Shown: positions 1 to 6,187 of the stretch, in pieces
Position numbering within the stretch: position 1 is the stretch's first letter
Layout of the letters: every line of letters starts with the position of its first letter
Origin: an uncultured Prevotella sp.
GTDB lineage: Bacteria; Bacteroidota; Bacteroidia; Bacteroidales; Bacteroidaceae
Direction: 5' to 3'
Length of the DNA: 7,421 nt
Assembly (NCBI GenBank): GCA_947303825.1
Contig: CAMYZK010000114.1
Location: 1-7,421 of the forward strand
Notes under the pieces: model-generated
Database searches by the model: none
What the model was told of the DNA's origin: nothing
The model's input: the letters and a program-made list of their open reading frames with translations, nothing else
Translations under genes and position numbers: made by a program

Positions 1-4
1 CTTA

Positions 5-952
5 TCACTCTTTCTTCCATCGGTCGGTCAACGTCTTGTGAGACAGCAATGCAGCATCATCGTCGGGCAGGCAATAGAGTGTATACTGTGGGGTTGTTTC
101 AAGAACGGCAGAGATGGTATCGCATATATTGCCGTTAATTGCCTCATCCCACTTCATGTTGGAGCATGCTGGAAGTATCGATGCGAATGCCTCTACGGGA
201 GCAAGCTGTCTGATACTGTTGGTTGGGGCACGCTCTATGCGGGTAACAGCACCAAGCACGGCCCTACGTTTGCGGTAGCAGGGGGTCTTGCCGCTCCAAG
301 GCGATCCATAAGCCCATATTGTACCATCTTCTATGCGTATTATCAGGTTGTCGTCGTTGATGAGTTCTGCATCGGCAATAGTCTTCAGCCACAATGATGT
401 ATGTGTGCTTTTGCCCGTTCCACTAGCGGCAACGAAGGGGAAGGCCAGTCGCATGCCATTGCTGTTAGGGTGGGGTAGGGTGACTGTTGATGCATGCACC
501 AATATTGTATTATGATAGGATGCAGCAAATGCAAATGCCATCATCACCGCATTGTTCAGCCCAAAGGACCGCATTGAATAGTCACCATTAAGGGCACATC
601 GGCACTGGCTGAAATGACTGTCGGCTATGAGCAGGCAACAGTTGTCGCCTTGGATATTCCTCATTATGAACTGATAGCCGTCATCTGGCAAACGATATAC
701 AACAACGTCGCCATTGCCTGTGTCGAAAGTCCTTATCAACCGCCTGTTGCGCGAAGGACGCAGACTGTCATCGACGGTGAGGGTGAAGAGCAGTGGCAGG
801 GGAGGGGAGGAAGTGGCAAAGGTCTCAAAAGCGGGAAGCAGCGACATGGAGTTGGTATCGTCTTCATCGATGAAACCGATAGAAATGACATGTCTCCCTA
901 TTTCAAAATAGTGGTTACTTCTTCTTTCCACGGTGCTTTTTCTTTTTTTCAT
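5..952 (-). CDS. HprK/PEPCK-like P-loop kinase of unknown substrate
   Basis: This gene encodes about 315 residues when started at the ATG at 952. The fold is that of HPr kinase/PEP carboxykinase-type P-loop kinases. Numbered from that start, a conserved LVHAS strand lies near residue 153, Walker A (ASGTGKST) at 176-183, an NDDN acidic pair at 199-202, and YGSPWSGKTPCYR at about 215-227. These match the HprK-related kinases common in Bacteroidota, which often occur near PqqD-like or peptide-modification genes. It is not canonical HprK, which carries a different N-terminal domain, nor metabolic PEPCK, which is much longer. The open frame extends to an ATG at 1033, but that stretch lies deep inside the upstream gene, and recognisable family sequence begins after residue 10 of the shorter form. 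The start overlaps the upstream gene by 38 bases, so the two are probably co-transcribed and perhaps translationally coupled. Family assignment is firm; the phosphorylated target is unknown, and any downstream partner lies off the left edge. Confidence 0.85.
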   Translation of the reverse strand: MKKRKSTVERRSNHYFEIGRHVISIGFIDEDDTNSMSLLPAFETFATSSPPLPLLFTLTVDDSLRPSRNRRLIRTFDTGNGDVVVYRLPDDGYQFIMRNIQGDNCCLLIADSHFSQCRCALNGDYSMRSFGLNNAVMMAFAFAASYHNTILVHASTVTLPHPNSNGMRLAFPFVAASGTGKSTHTSLWLKTIADAELINDDNLIIRIEDGTIWAYGSPWSGKTPCYRKRRAVLGAVTRIERAPTNSIRQLAPVEAFASILPACSNMKWDEAINGNICDTISAVLETTPQYTLYCLPDDDAALLSHKTLTDRWKKE

Positions 953-1424
953 CAGGCACTTTCTCTTCGTCGGCAGACTCTTCTGTTGCCGTTTCAACAA
1001 CCATCTCTTTGACAGCGTTGAAGTGGAATTCATCGTCGTTGATAAACCGTATGTCGAAATGCTGCTTGCCGTCTTTTGCCTTTGTATAGAGCTTCTTCAT
1101 CTTGGCGTACTTCTTCTCCAGCTTCTCTTTATTGCTGTTGTAGAAAACGACGCATGTACGATTGGGCATCTGCTGCTTCTGGTCGAGGTAGTTTCTGAGC
1201 TGGTATGAGTACTCGTTCCTGTCGCGCAGAAATCCGTATTTTGGCAGGAATGCAACGCTGTCGAGTTGTTGGATAGGGGTGAAGTGTACTATCGTATCAG
1301 TAAAAGAAGCGGCAAAGCCGAAGATGTATATTGTCGAGGCTGCTTCTTTCTTTTTTGCAAATGCCTGATAACTCAGTCCGCCAAGTATCAATAGTAGTGC
1401 TAAAGCTACTGAAAGTCTTCTCAT
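915..1424 (-). CDS. small exported lysine-rich protein of unknown function
   Basis: I do not recognise this family. The product is about 169 residues from the ATG at 1424. It opens with a Sec-type signal peptide (MRR, then a hydrophobic run SVALALLLILGGLSY, then AFA-K), so it is probably exported to the periplasm. No lipobox cysteine is visible at the cleavage site. The middle holds a mixed alpha/beta stretch (residues about 30-80), then a strongly basic segment (KEKLEKKYAKMKKLYTKAK). The end is a charged tail, acidic first (EESADEEKVPDE) and then KKKKHRGKKK. A longer frame starts at 1454, but that ATG sits at or upstream of the predicted transcription start from the promoter at 1452-1459, which favours 1424. 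It is the first gene of a unit with the HprK/PEPCK-like kinase and overlaps that gene by 38 bases. No catalytic motif is seen. Confidence 0.75.
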   Translation of the reverse strand: MRRLSVALALLLILGGLSYQAFAKKKEAASTIYIFGFAASFTDTIVHFTPIQQLDSVAFLPKYGFLRDRNEYSYQLRNYLDQKQQMPNRTCVVFYNSNKEKLEKKYAKMKKLYTKAKDGKQHFDIRFINDDEFHFNAVKEMVVETATEESADEEKVPDEKKKKHRGKKK

Positions 1425-1451
1425 TTTATTTCTCTGATTGTTTATGATGTG

Positions 1452-1459
1452 CAAAGGTA
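1452..1459 (-). promoter_or_regulatory. Bacteroidota -7 promoter box (TACCTTTG)
   Basis: Read on the minus strand this is TACCTTTG followed by CA, matching the TAnnTTTG -7 element of the Bacteroidota primary sigma factor. Transcription should begin about 6-8 bases downstream, near 1445. That gives a leader of roughly 20 bases to the ATG at 1424. The -33 region is weak: the best candidate is a TTTC about 21 bases upstream. It drives the exported-protein/kinase unit. Confidence 0.65.
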
Positions 1460-1550
1460 GTAAAGAAAAATGAATAATTGGAAATTATTGGGAAGAAATT
1501 ACCATTATTTACATAATTTTCAAAATATATACCTGCTACATGAAAAGATT

Positions 1551-1592
1551 CTCCCCGGCTCCGTCTCGTTGTCTTGAGGTGAAGCCGGGGAG
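1551..1592 (-). terminator. GC-rich hairpin, likely terminator of the htrA/degP transcript
   Basis: A perfect 10-bp inverted repeat (CTCCCCGGCT at 1551-1560, its complement at 1583-1592) encloses a 22-base loop. It begins 27 bases after the protease stop codon. In minus-strand RNA the stem is followed by AAUCUUUUC, a short imperfect U-rich tail consistent with intrinsic termination. The plus-strand side has no U-tract. The loop is long for a classic terminator, which lowers confidence. Confidence 0.6.
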
Positions 1593-1619
1593 TAGTGAAA
1601 TGAGATATAGAGTGGGGTA

Positions 1620-3134
1620 CTATTCTGAGAGCTGTACCACAAAGTATCCTTTCTTTCCTGTGGGGTAGACACCTTTTATGATGAGTACTGGCTCTTTCGA
1701 CGTGCTTGTTTCCTTCACAATCTTTGATATGTCGTCAAGAGACTTCATCGGAACGTCGTTAACCTGGCGGATAATGAATCCCTTAGGTATTCCTGCATCC
1801 TTCATCTTACCACTGCTGACCTTTATCACTTCGAGTCCATACTGTATGTCAAGCTGCTCTTTCTGCTGCTTGGAAACCTCGCGGAAGTCAGCACCCAAAA
1901 TGTCCATGTCTGCATTCTTCACTATCTTCGTGTTGCCCTGTTCATTGCGCAAGGTTACGGTTTTTGTATGCTTCTTCTTGTTGTGCAGATAGGTGAGTGT
2001 AATCTTGTCGCCAGGTCGTTTCTGGGCAATCATGCCTGACAGGTCGCCAAACTTCTTGACCTTCTGTCCGTCAACCTCTACTATCACATCACCCTTTTCC
2101 AGTCCGGCTTCTTCAGCTGCACTTTCTTCCACAACCTTGTCGATGTAGATGCCTTCCATTGTTCCAAGGTCAACTTCTTTGCCTTCTTCTTTCTGGGCAT
2201 CGACATAGGACTTCACGTCACCGCCTTGTATTCCAATCATTGCACGTTGTACTGTGCCGTATTGCTTAAGGTCGCTCACCACCTTGTTCATCATGGCTGT
2301 AGGGATGGCAAATCCGTAACCGCTATAGCTGCCAGTTTGTGAATAGAGCATGGCGTTGATGCCTATGAGCTGTCCGTTAGTGTTGACAAGTGCTCCTCCT
2401 GAATTTCCTGCATTGATTGCAGCATCAGTCTGTATGAAGCTTTCAACACCGTTGGCTCCCAATGTACGTGCTTTTGCTGAAATAATGCCTGCTGTTACTG
2501 TATTGTTTAATCCAAGAGGATTGCCTATGGCGAGTACCCACTCTCCGATCTTCACGTTGTCTGAATTGGCAATGTCGATGGCGGGAAGATTCTTACCGTC
2601 AATTTTGATTAGTGCCAAGTCGGTAGTTTTGTCATTACCGATGATTCTGGCAGAGTATTCCTTGTTGTCTGTCAAAGTGACAGTAAGCTCGTCTGCTCCT
2701 TCTACTACATGATTGTTGGTTACAATATATCCGTCAGATGAAATAATGACACCACTTCCTGTTGCAGTGCGCTTAGGGGTCTGTACCTGACGTTTCTGTG
2801 TGCCACCCTGACCACGCTGGCGTGGAGTACCAAAGAAGCCTCCAAATGGGTCGCTAAAGAAATCCTCGAAGGGGTCACTTTGTACTTCAACTGTCTGAAC
2901 CTTAGAGTTTTGTACATACTTGATGTGAACTACAGAAGGCAGAGCTTTCTCTGCTGCATAAGTCAAGTCAACCGGTTGGCCGGCAGGAGTGGCCGGAGCC
3001 TCAAACATCTGCATACGCTCAGATGACTGTGCCTGAGAGTTTGTTGCTGCATGGGTGTTGCCGAATGCTGCAACTGCAAAGACTACTGCCACGATACTCG
3101 TAGCTGGAACAAGATAAGATGCAATCTTTTTCAT
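1620..3134 (-). CDS. degP: periplasmic HtrA/DegP-family serine endoprotease (Do)
   Basis: This is a 504-residue HtrA/Deg protease that degrades or refolds misfolded envelope proteins in the periplasm. A signal peptide occupies residues 1-29 (MKK, hydrophobic core, cleavage near THA-A). The trypsin-like domain carries the full catalytic triad: H142 in TNNHVV, D172 in TTDLALIKI and S245 in NAGNSGGALVN. Before the catalytic His there is a Phe/Gly/Gln-rich segment (about 86-120, DPFEDFFSDPFGGFFG then basic), corresponding to the regulatory LA loop of DegP/DegQ. Two PDZ domains follow, at about 295-395 and 408-500. The length and two-PDZ layout match DegP/DegQ rather than single-PDZ DegS. DegP and DegQ cannot be told apart from sequence alone, so the symbol is a family-level choice. 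It appears monocistronic, with a promoter at 3187-3194 and a hairpin after the stop. No residue looks damaged. Confidence 0.96.
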   Translation of the reverse strand: MKKIASYLVPATSIVAVVFAVAAFGNTHAATNSQAQSSERMQMFEAPATPAGQPVDLTYAAEKALPSVVHIKYVQNSKVQTVEVQSDPFEDFFSDPFGGFFGTPRQRGQGGTQKRQVQTPKRTATGSGVIISSDGYIVTNNHVVEGADELTVTLTDNKEYSARIIGNDKTTDLALIKIDGKNLPAIDIANSDNVKIGEWVLAIGNPLGLNNTVTAGIISAKARTLGANGVESFIQTDAAINAGNSGGALVNTNGQLIGINAMLYSQTGSYSGYGFAIPTAMMNKVVSDLKQYGTVQRAMIGIQGGDVKSYVDAQKEEGKEVDLGTMEGIYIDKVVEESAAEEAGLEKGDVIVEVDGQKVKKFGDLSGMIAQKRPGDKITLTYLHNKKKHTKTVTLRNEQGNTKIVKNADMDILGADFREVSKQQKEQLDIQYGLEVIKVSSGKMKDAGIPKGFIIRQVNDVPMKSLDDISKIVKETSTSKEPVLIIKGVYPTGKKGYFVVQLSE

Positions 3135-3186
3135 ATTTACTGTAAGTTTGTGTTAATAATCTATATTGTGCTTGTTTTCAATAGTG

Positions 3187-3194
3187 CAAATATA
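3187..3194 (-). promoter_or_regulatory. Bacteroidota -7 promoter box (TATATTTG) for htrA/degP
   Basis: The minus strand reads TATATTTG followed by CAC, an exact match to TAnnTTTG. Transcription starting near 3180 would give a leader of about 45 bases before the protease ATG at 3134. A TTG about 22 bases upstream (3217-3219) is a possible -33 element with slightly long spacing. The box is divergent from the rnpB promoter; the AT-rich stretch between them (3195-3334) shows no other clear signal. Confidence 0.65.
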
Positions 3195-3334
3195 ACGTCA
3201 AAAAACTACAATCTGACAATTTGGCGTTTTCTTTTCTTTCATTTTAACATTTCATTTTGCCACTTTAAGGCTTGTTTGCGTCACGATAGAGAAAATTTAC
3301 ATTCATTTAATGACTTAATTTAAAATAAAATTAG

Positions 3335-3342
3335 TAATTTTG
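3335..3342 (+). promoter_or_regulatory. Bacteroidota -7 promoter box (TAATTTTG) for rnpB
   Basis: TAATTTTG matches TAnnTTTG and ends 7 bases before the G at 3349, which begins the P1 helix of RNase P RNA. That is the spacing expected for a transcription start at the first base of the mature RNA. No clear TTTG is seen at the -33 position in the AT-rich upstream DNA. Confidence 0.65.
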
Positions 3343-3348
3343 CAAACT

Positions 3349-3718
3349 GAAAGCACTGTCACGGTCTGTCGCTGGCATTTTTGCGAGAGGAAAGTCCGGG
3401 CAGCATAGGGTGCTCCACTTCTTAAAATAGAAGCAGTTGGCGACAGCTGGTTAGGGAAGAAGAAAACAACCGCCTTGGTTATCTAAGGTAAGGGTGAGAA
3501 GGCGTGTGTAAGAGACCACCAGGCGTTTGGCGACAGACGTGCTGTTCCCGCTGGAGGCTGCAAGTTCATGTAAACCGTCGACAAAGGGTTACCCGCCCAA
3601 GTGTCAATTGACTGCGACGGAGGGTAGAACGCTAGAGGCACAAGGTGACTTGTGCAGTAGATAAATGACAGGCACTGATTTATCAGCACAGAACCCGGCT
3701 TATAGTGACAATGCTTTC
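3349..3718 (+). ncRNA. rnpB: RNase P RNA (bacterial type A-like)
   Basis: This is the catalytic RNA of ribonuclease P, which removes the 5' leader from tRNA precursors. The universally conserved blocks are present in order. GAGGAAAGTCCGGGC (3387-3401) is the 5' strand of P4. GGTAAGGGTGA (3487-3497) and GTAAGAGACCACC (3508-3520) follow in the specificity region. ACAGAACCCGGCTTA (3688-3702) is the 3' strand of P4. The ends are set by the P1 helix: GAAAGCACTGTCAC at 3349-3362 pairs with GTGACAATGCTTTC at 3705-3718 over 14 positions with one C-A mismatch. The length of about 370 bases fits the class. The gene has its own promoter and is followed by a T-tract. No protein-coding frame through this region is credible. 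Confidence 0.96.
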
Positions 3719-3723
3719 TTTTT
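3705..3723 (+). terminator. rnpB 3' end: P1 strand plus T-tract
   Basis: The 3' strand of the P1 helix (3705-3718) is followed directly by five Ts (3719-3723). Because P1 pairs with the very 5' end of the RNA, no local hairpin precedes the Ts. Termination would therefore rely on the long-range P1 pairing or another factor, and this is an inference from layout. Confidence 0.4.
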
Positions 3724-3786
3724 AAATCCATATACATTATTTATCATAATGTTGATTCTCGTCCGATCAGAAAGTTATTGAAAATA

Positions 3787-3818
3787 TTTGCACAATTGAA
3801 AAAAAATGTTTACTTTTG
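3787..3818 (+). promoter_or_regulatory. complete Bacteroidota promoter (P1) for the ttd14-like/pheS unit
   Basis: TTTG at 3787-3790 and TACTTTTG at 3811-3818 are separated by 20 bases. This is an excellent match to the TTTG-N19-21-TAnnTTTG consensus and the only promoter in the window with both elements clear. The predicted start is near 3825, giving a leader of about 77 bases that contains the second repeat copy. Confidence 0.75.
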
Positions 3819-3903
3819 CATATTATTTTATCATAATAGAGAAATGTCAAAATAAATGTTTACTTTTGCATATTATTTTATCATAATAGAGAAATGTCAA
3901 AAT
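3804..3903 (+). repeat. perfect 50-bp tandem duplication in the leader of the ttd14-like gene
   Basis: Positions 3804-3853 and 3854-3903 are identical over all 50 bases. Each copy holds a TACTTTTG -7 box (3811-3818 and 3861-3868), an ATTATTTTATCATAAT block (3822-3837 and 3872-3887) and a minimal ORF start ATGTCAAAA. The second copy ends inside the start codon of the downstream gene. The first copy has TAA where the second runs into TGA. The match breaks immediately outside both ends. Confidence 0.95.
3861..3868 (+). promoter_or_regulatory. duplicated -7 box (P2) without a -33 partner
   Basis: TACTTTTG here is the copy of the P1 -7 box created by the 50-bp tandem duplication. No TTTG lies 19-21 bases upstream; the sequence there is taga. 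If used, it would start near 3875 with a leader of about 27 bases, the leader length P1 would have had before the duplication. Its activity is uncertain. Confidence 0.4.
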
Positions 3904-5002
3904 GAAAGACATAAAAAAAATAGTATTGACAGGTGGCCCTTGCGCAGGAAAGACAACAGCACTAGTGCGCATTATTGATCATTTCTCGAGCTTGGGATTC
4001 AAAGTGTTTACAATACCTGAAGTTCCTACGCTGTTTACTCAGTCTGGAATGAACTATCTCACCAAAAACAAGGCATTCTTCTATGAAGGCGAAAAAGCAA
4101 CACTTGAGATACAGCTCACACTTGAAGACCTCTTCCTGCGCATGGCCGAGCAATGCCAGAAACCATGCATCATAGTGTGTGACAGAGGTGCAATGGACAT
4201 ATCAGCATATATGACACCTGAGATGTGGGAAGACATAACACGTGCCGTTGGTACATCAACTCCCAAACTGCGTGACCGTTATGATGCTGTGCTACACCTT
4301 GTGTCGGCTGCCGATGGTGCCGAACAGTACTATACTACAGCCAATAATGCACAGCGCTACGAGCAGATGGATGAAGAAGGGTTGCGCATAGCACGTATGC
4401 TTGACAAGAAAGTCATTCATGCATGGACAGGACATCCACATCTTAGAGTCATCAACAACCATAACGATTTCGAGAAGAAAATGCACCGTGTGCTGAAGGA
4501 AATAAGCAATGTGCTAGGCCTGCCACAACCTATTGAGGAAGAGAGGAAATACATTGTAGAGGTGGTGGGAGCACTGCCCGACGACAGTATTGAGAGCGAG
4601 ATAACACAGACATACCTCAAAGGCTACCCCGATGCCGAAGAGCGAATTCGCAAGCGCAGCTGGGGGCGTAAACAAGTGTTTGTTCACACTACGAAGAAGA
4701 AGACAGCCGAGAACGAGGAACTTGTAACCGAGCGACAGATAAATCAGAATCTATACGAGATAATGCTACCGCTGGCCGACCAGCAGCGTAACACCATACA
4801 CAAGATTCGCAACAGCTTCATTTGGCGCGGACAATATTTTGAAATTGATAATTTCCTTGACGAGCTGGAAGGTCTTATAATATTAGAGACAAAAGGCATT
4901 ACCGAAGGCGAGGAAATAAAAGTGCCGCCGTTCCTCAAGATTGTTAAGGACATTACAGGCGACAAAGACTACTATAACTACACACTAGCTAAGAAGAAAT
5001 AA
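3902..5002 (+). CDS. Ttd14-like protein: P-loop NTPase (AAA_28) fused to a CYTH-like domain
   Basis: This 366-residue protein has two domains. Residues 1-205 form a small P-loop nucleotide-binding domain of the AAA_28 type (related to the kinase part of NadR): Walker A GGPCAGKT at 11-18, and a Walker B-like strand CIIVCDRGAMD at 89-99. Residues 211-366 look like a CYTH/triphosphate tunnel domain. They show an ExExK start (E212, E214, K216), a basic RIRKR strand (248-252), FEID (313-316) and a final ILETKG strand (327-332). The same two-domain layout is found in the eukaryotic protein Ttd14, known to bind GTP and phosphatidic acid; the bacterial role is not established. The start is the ATG at 3902. 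It overlaps the stop of a three-codon upstream ORF, and no Shine-Dalgarno is seen. pheS follows after 21 bases, so the two are probably co-transcribed. The first domain is firm; the CYTH call is from motif pattern. Confidence 0.85.
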   Translation: MKDIKKIVLTGGPCAGKTTALVRIIDHFSSLGFKVFTIPEVPTLFTQSGMNYLTKNKAFFYEGEKATLEIQLTLEDLFLRMAEQCQKPCIIVCDRGAMDISAYMTPEMWEDITRAVGTSTPKLRDRYDAVLHLVSAADGAEQYYTTANNAQRYEQMDEEGLRIARMLDKKVIHAWTGHPHLRVINNHNDFEKKMHRVLKEISNVLGLPQPIEEERKYIVEVVGALPDDSIESEITQTYLKGYPDAEERIRKRSWGRKQVFVHTTKKKTAENEELVTERQINQNLYEIMLPLADQQRNTIHKIRNSFIWRGQYFEIDNFLDELEGLIILETKGITEGEEIKVPPFLKIVKDITGDKDYYNYTLAKKK

Positions 5003-5023
5003 ACAATTACACATTATTAATAT

Positions 5024-6082
5024 ATGATTCTTGATAAAATAAGCCAGCTTCTGATAGAGGTGGAAGGCCTTACAGCAAATAATGCTGAAGAGGTGGAACA
5101 GTTGCGACTGAAATACCTGAGTAAACGCGGTGAGATTACAGCACTAATGCAAGACTTCCGTAATGTTGCGGCAGAGCAGAAGAAAGAGGTGGGCATGAAG
5201 ATTAATCAGCTCAAGCAGGCTGCTACCGACCGTATCAACCAGCTGCGTGAGCAATGCCAGGCAGATGAAGGTAATAATGACACCACTGACCTGACTAGAA
5301 CCCCCTACCCCATCCGACTGGGTACTCGTCATCCGCTGACTATAGTGACCAACGAGATTATTGACATCTTCAGCCGCATGGGATTCGTGCTTGCCGACGG
5401 ACCGGAAGTGGAAGATGACCTGCACGTGTTTACAAAGATGAACTTTGCTGCCGACCATCCGGCCCGGGACATGCAGGACACCTTCTTCGTGAGCCAGCAC
5501 CCCGACGATGTGACAAATAACATACTGTTGCGTTCACACACCAGTTCTGTACAGGCTCGCGTGATGGAGCAAATGCACACTGAGGATGGCAAGCTCACAG
5601 CTCCCATACGTGTGATATGTCCGGGACGCGTATACCGTAATGAGGCAATAACAGCCCGTGCACAAGCAGACCTTCATCAGGTAGAAGGACTGTATATAGA
5701 CAAGAATGTTTCTTTCACCGACTTGAAGCAGGTGCTACTGTCGTTTGCTCAGGAGATGTTTGGGCCAGACACAAAGATTCGTCTGCGTCCGTCATACTTT
5801 CCTTTTACAGAGCCAAGTGCAGAGATGGACATCTCGTGTTTCATTTGCGGCGGTGAGGGCTGCGGATTCTGCAAACACACCGGATGGGTTGAAATCCTGG
5901 GCTGCGGAATGGTTGACCCCAACGTTCTTGAGCAGTGCGGCATTGACTCTAAGGAATACAGTGGATATGCCTTCGGTATGGGTGTGGAGAGAATAACAAA
6001 CCTGAAGTACCGCGTCAGCGACCTCCGCATGTTCTCGGAGAACGATGTACGCTTCCTTCAGGAATTCCAGTCGGCAGGATAA
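5024..6082 (+). CDS. pheS: phenylalanine-tRNA ligase alpha subunit
   Basis: This 352-residue cytosolic class II aminoacyl-tRNA synthetase subunit pairs with PheT to charge tRNA-Phe with phenylalanine. Residues 1-85 form the N-terminal coiled-coil arm that contacts tRNA (LRLKYLSKRGEITALM is typical). The catalytic core follows: TPYPIRLGTRHPL at 93-105, GPEVEDD at 126-132, motif 2 CPGRVYRNEAITARAQADLHQVEG at 199-222, and motif 3 GMGVERI at 318-324. An insert with four cysteines (C272, C275, C280, C283) just before TGWVEI resembles a zinc knuckle. It is present in many bacterial PheS proteins and helps explain a length slightly above the E. coli form. It lies 21 bases after the Ttd14-like gene with no terminator between them, so it probably shares the upstream promoter. 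pheT is not in the window; it is not adjacent downstream, as the next gene is convergent. Separate pheS and pheT loci are known in this phylum. Confidence 0.97.
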   Translation: MILDKISQLLIEVEGLTANNAEEVEQLRLKYLSKRGEITALMQDFRNVAAEQKKEVGMKINQLKQAATDRINQLREQCQADEGNNDTTDLTRTPYPIRLGTRHPLTIVTNEIIDIFSRMGFVLADGPEVEDDLHVFTKMNFAADHPARDMQDTFFVSQHPDDVTNNILLRSHTSSVQARVMEQMHTEDGKLTAPIRVICPGRVYRNEAITARAQADLHQVEGLYIDKNVSFTDLKQVLLSFAQEMFGPDTKIRLRPSYFPFTEPSAEMDISCFICGGEGCGFCKHTGWVEILGCGMVDPNVLEQCGIDSKEYSGYAFGMGVERITNLKYRVSDLRMFSENDVRFLQEFQSAG

Positions 6083-6118
6083 AAAGGACAACCTCCCTAC
6101 CCTACTACGGCTTCATGC

Positions 6119-6187
6119 CGGCAATACCTACTTCAGCCTAATAATGCGTATTCCTACAGCATTTTTACGTTGTTGTAGGTATTGCTG
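6119..6187. repeat. 11-bp inverted repeat across the pheS / DUF1460 convergent junction
   Basis: GCAATACCTAC at 6121-6131 and its exact complement at 6175-6185 are separated by 43 bases. One G-T and one C-G pair extend the stem outward to 6119 and 6187. A competing shorter hairpin uses CCTACA at 6153-6158 with TGTAGG at 6174-6179. The structure covers the stop codon of the DUF1460 gene and begins 37 bases after the pheS stop. Neither side has a strong T-tract, so a bidirectional terminator role is only possible, not shown. Confidence 0.4.

Noticed and set aside
953..1033. Upstream N-terminal extension of the HprK/PEPCK-like kinase to an ATG at 1033
   Set aside because: The added 27 residues are basic shadow translation of the preceding gene and match nothing in the kinase family; the ATG at 952 gives a normal length.
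1425..1454. Upstream start at 1454 for the exported protein
   Set aside because: That ATG overlaps the -7 promoter box and lies upstream of the predicted transcription start; the signal peptide is already complete from 1424.
3237..3258. Direct repeat TTTCATTTT (3237-3245 and 3250-3258) between the htrA and rnpB promoters
   Set aside because: It is short and T-rich in an AT-rich spacer; the chance of random occurrence is high and nothing else supports an operator.
3437..3536. Repeated TTGGCGACAG at 3437-3446 and 3527-3536
   Set aside because: Both copies are inside RNase P RNA and are most simply explained by its helices; not a mobile or regulatory repeat.
3483..3737. 84-codon minus-strand frame
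   Set aside because: It lies entirely over RNase P RNA, whose conserved blocks explain the sequence.
3804..3903. Possible CRISPR or iteron array
   Set aside because: There are only two copies, with no spacer between them and no cas or replication gene nearby; it is a simple tandem duplication.
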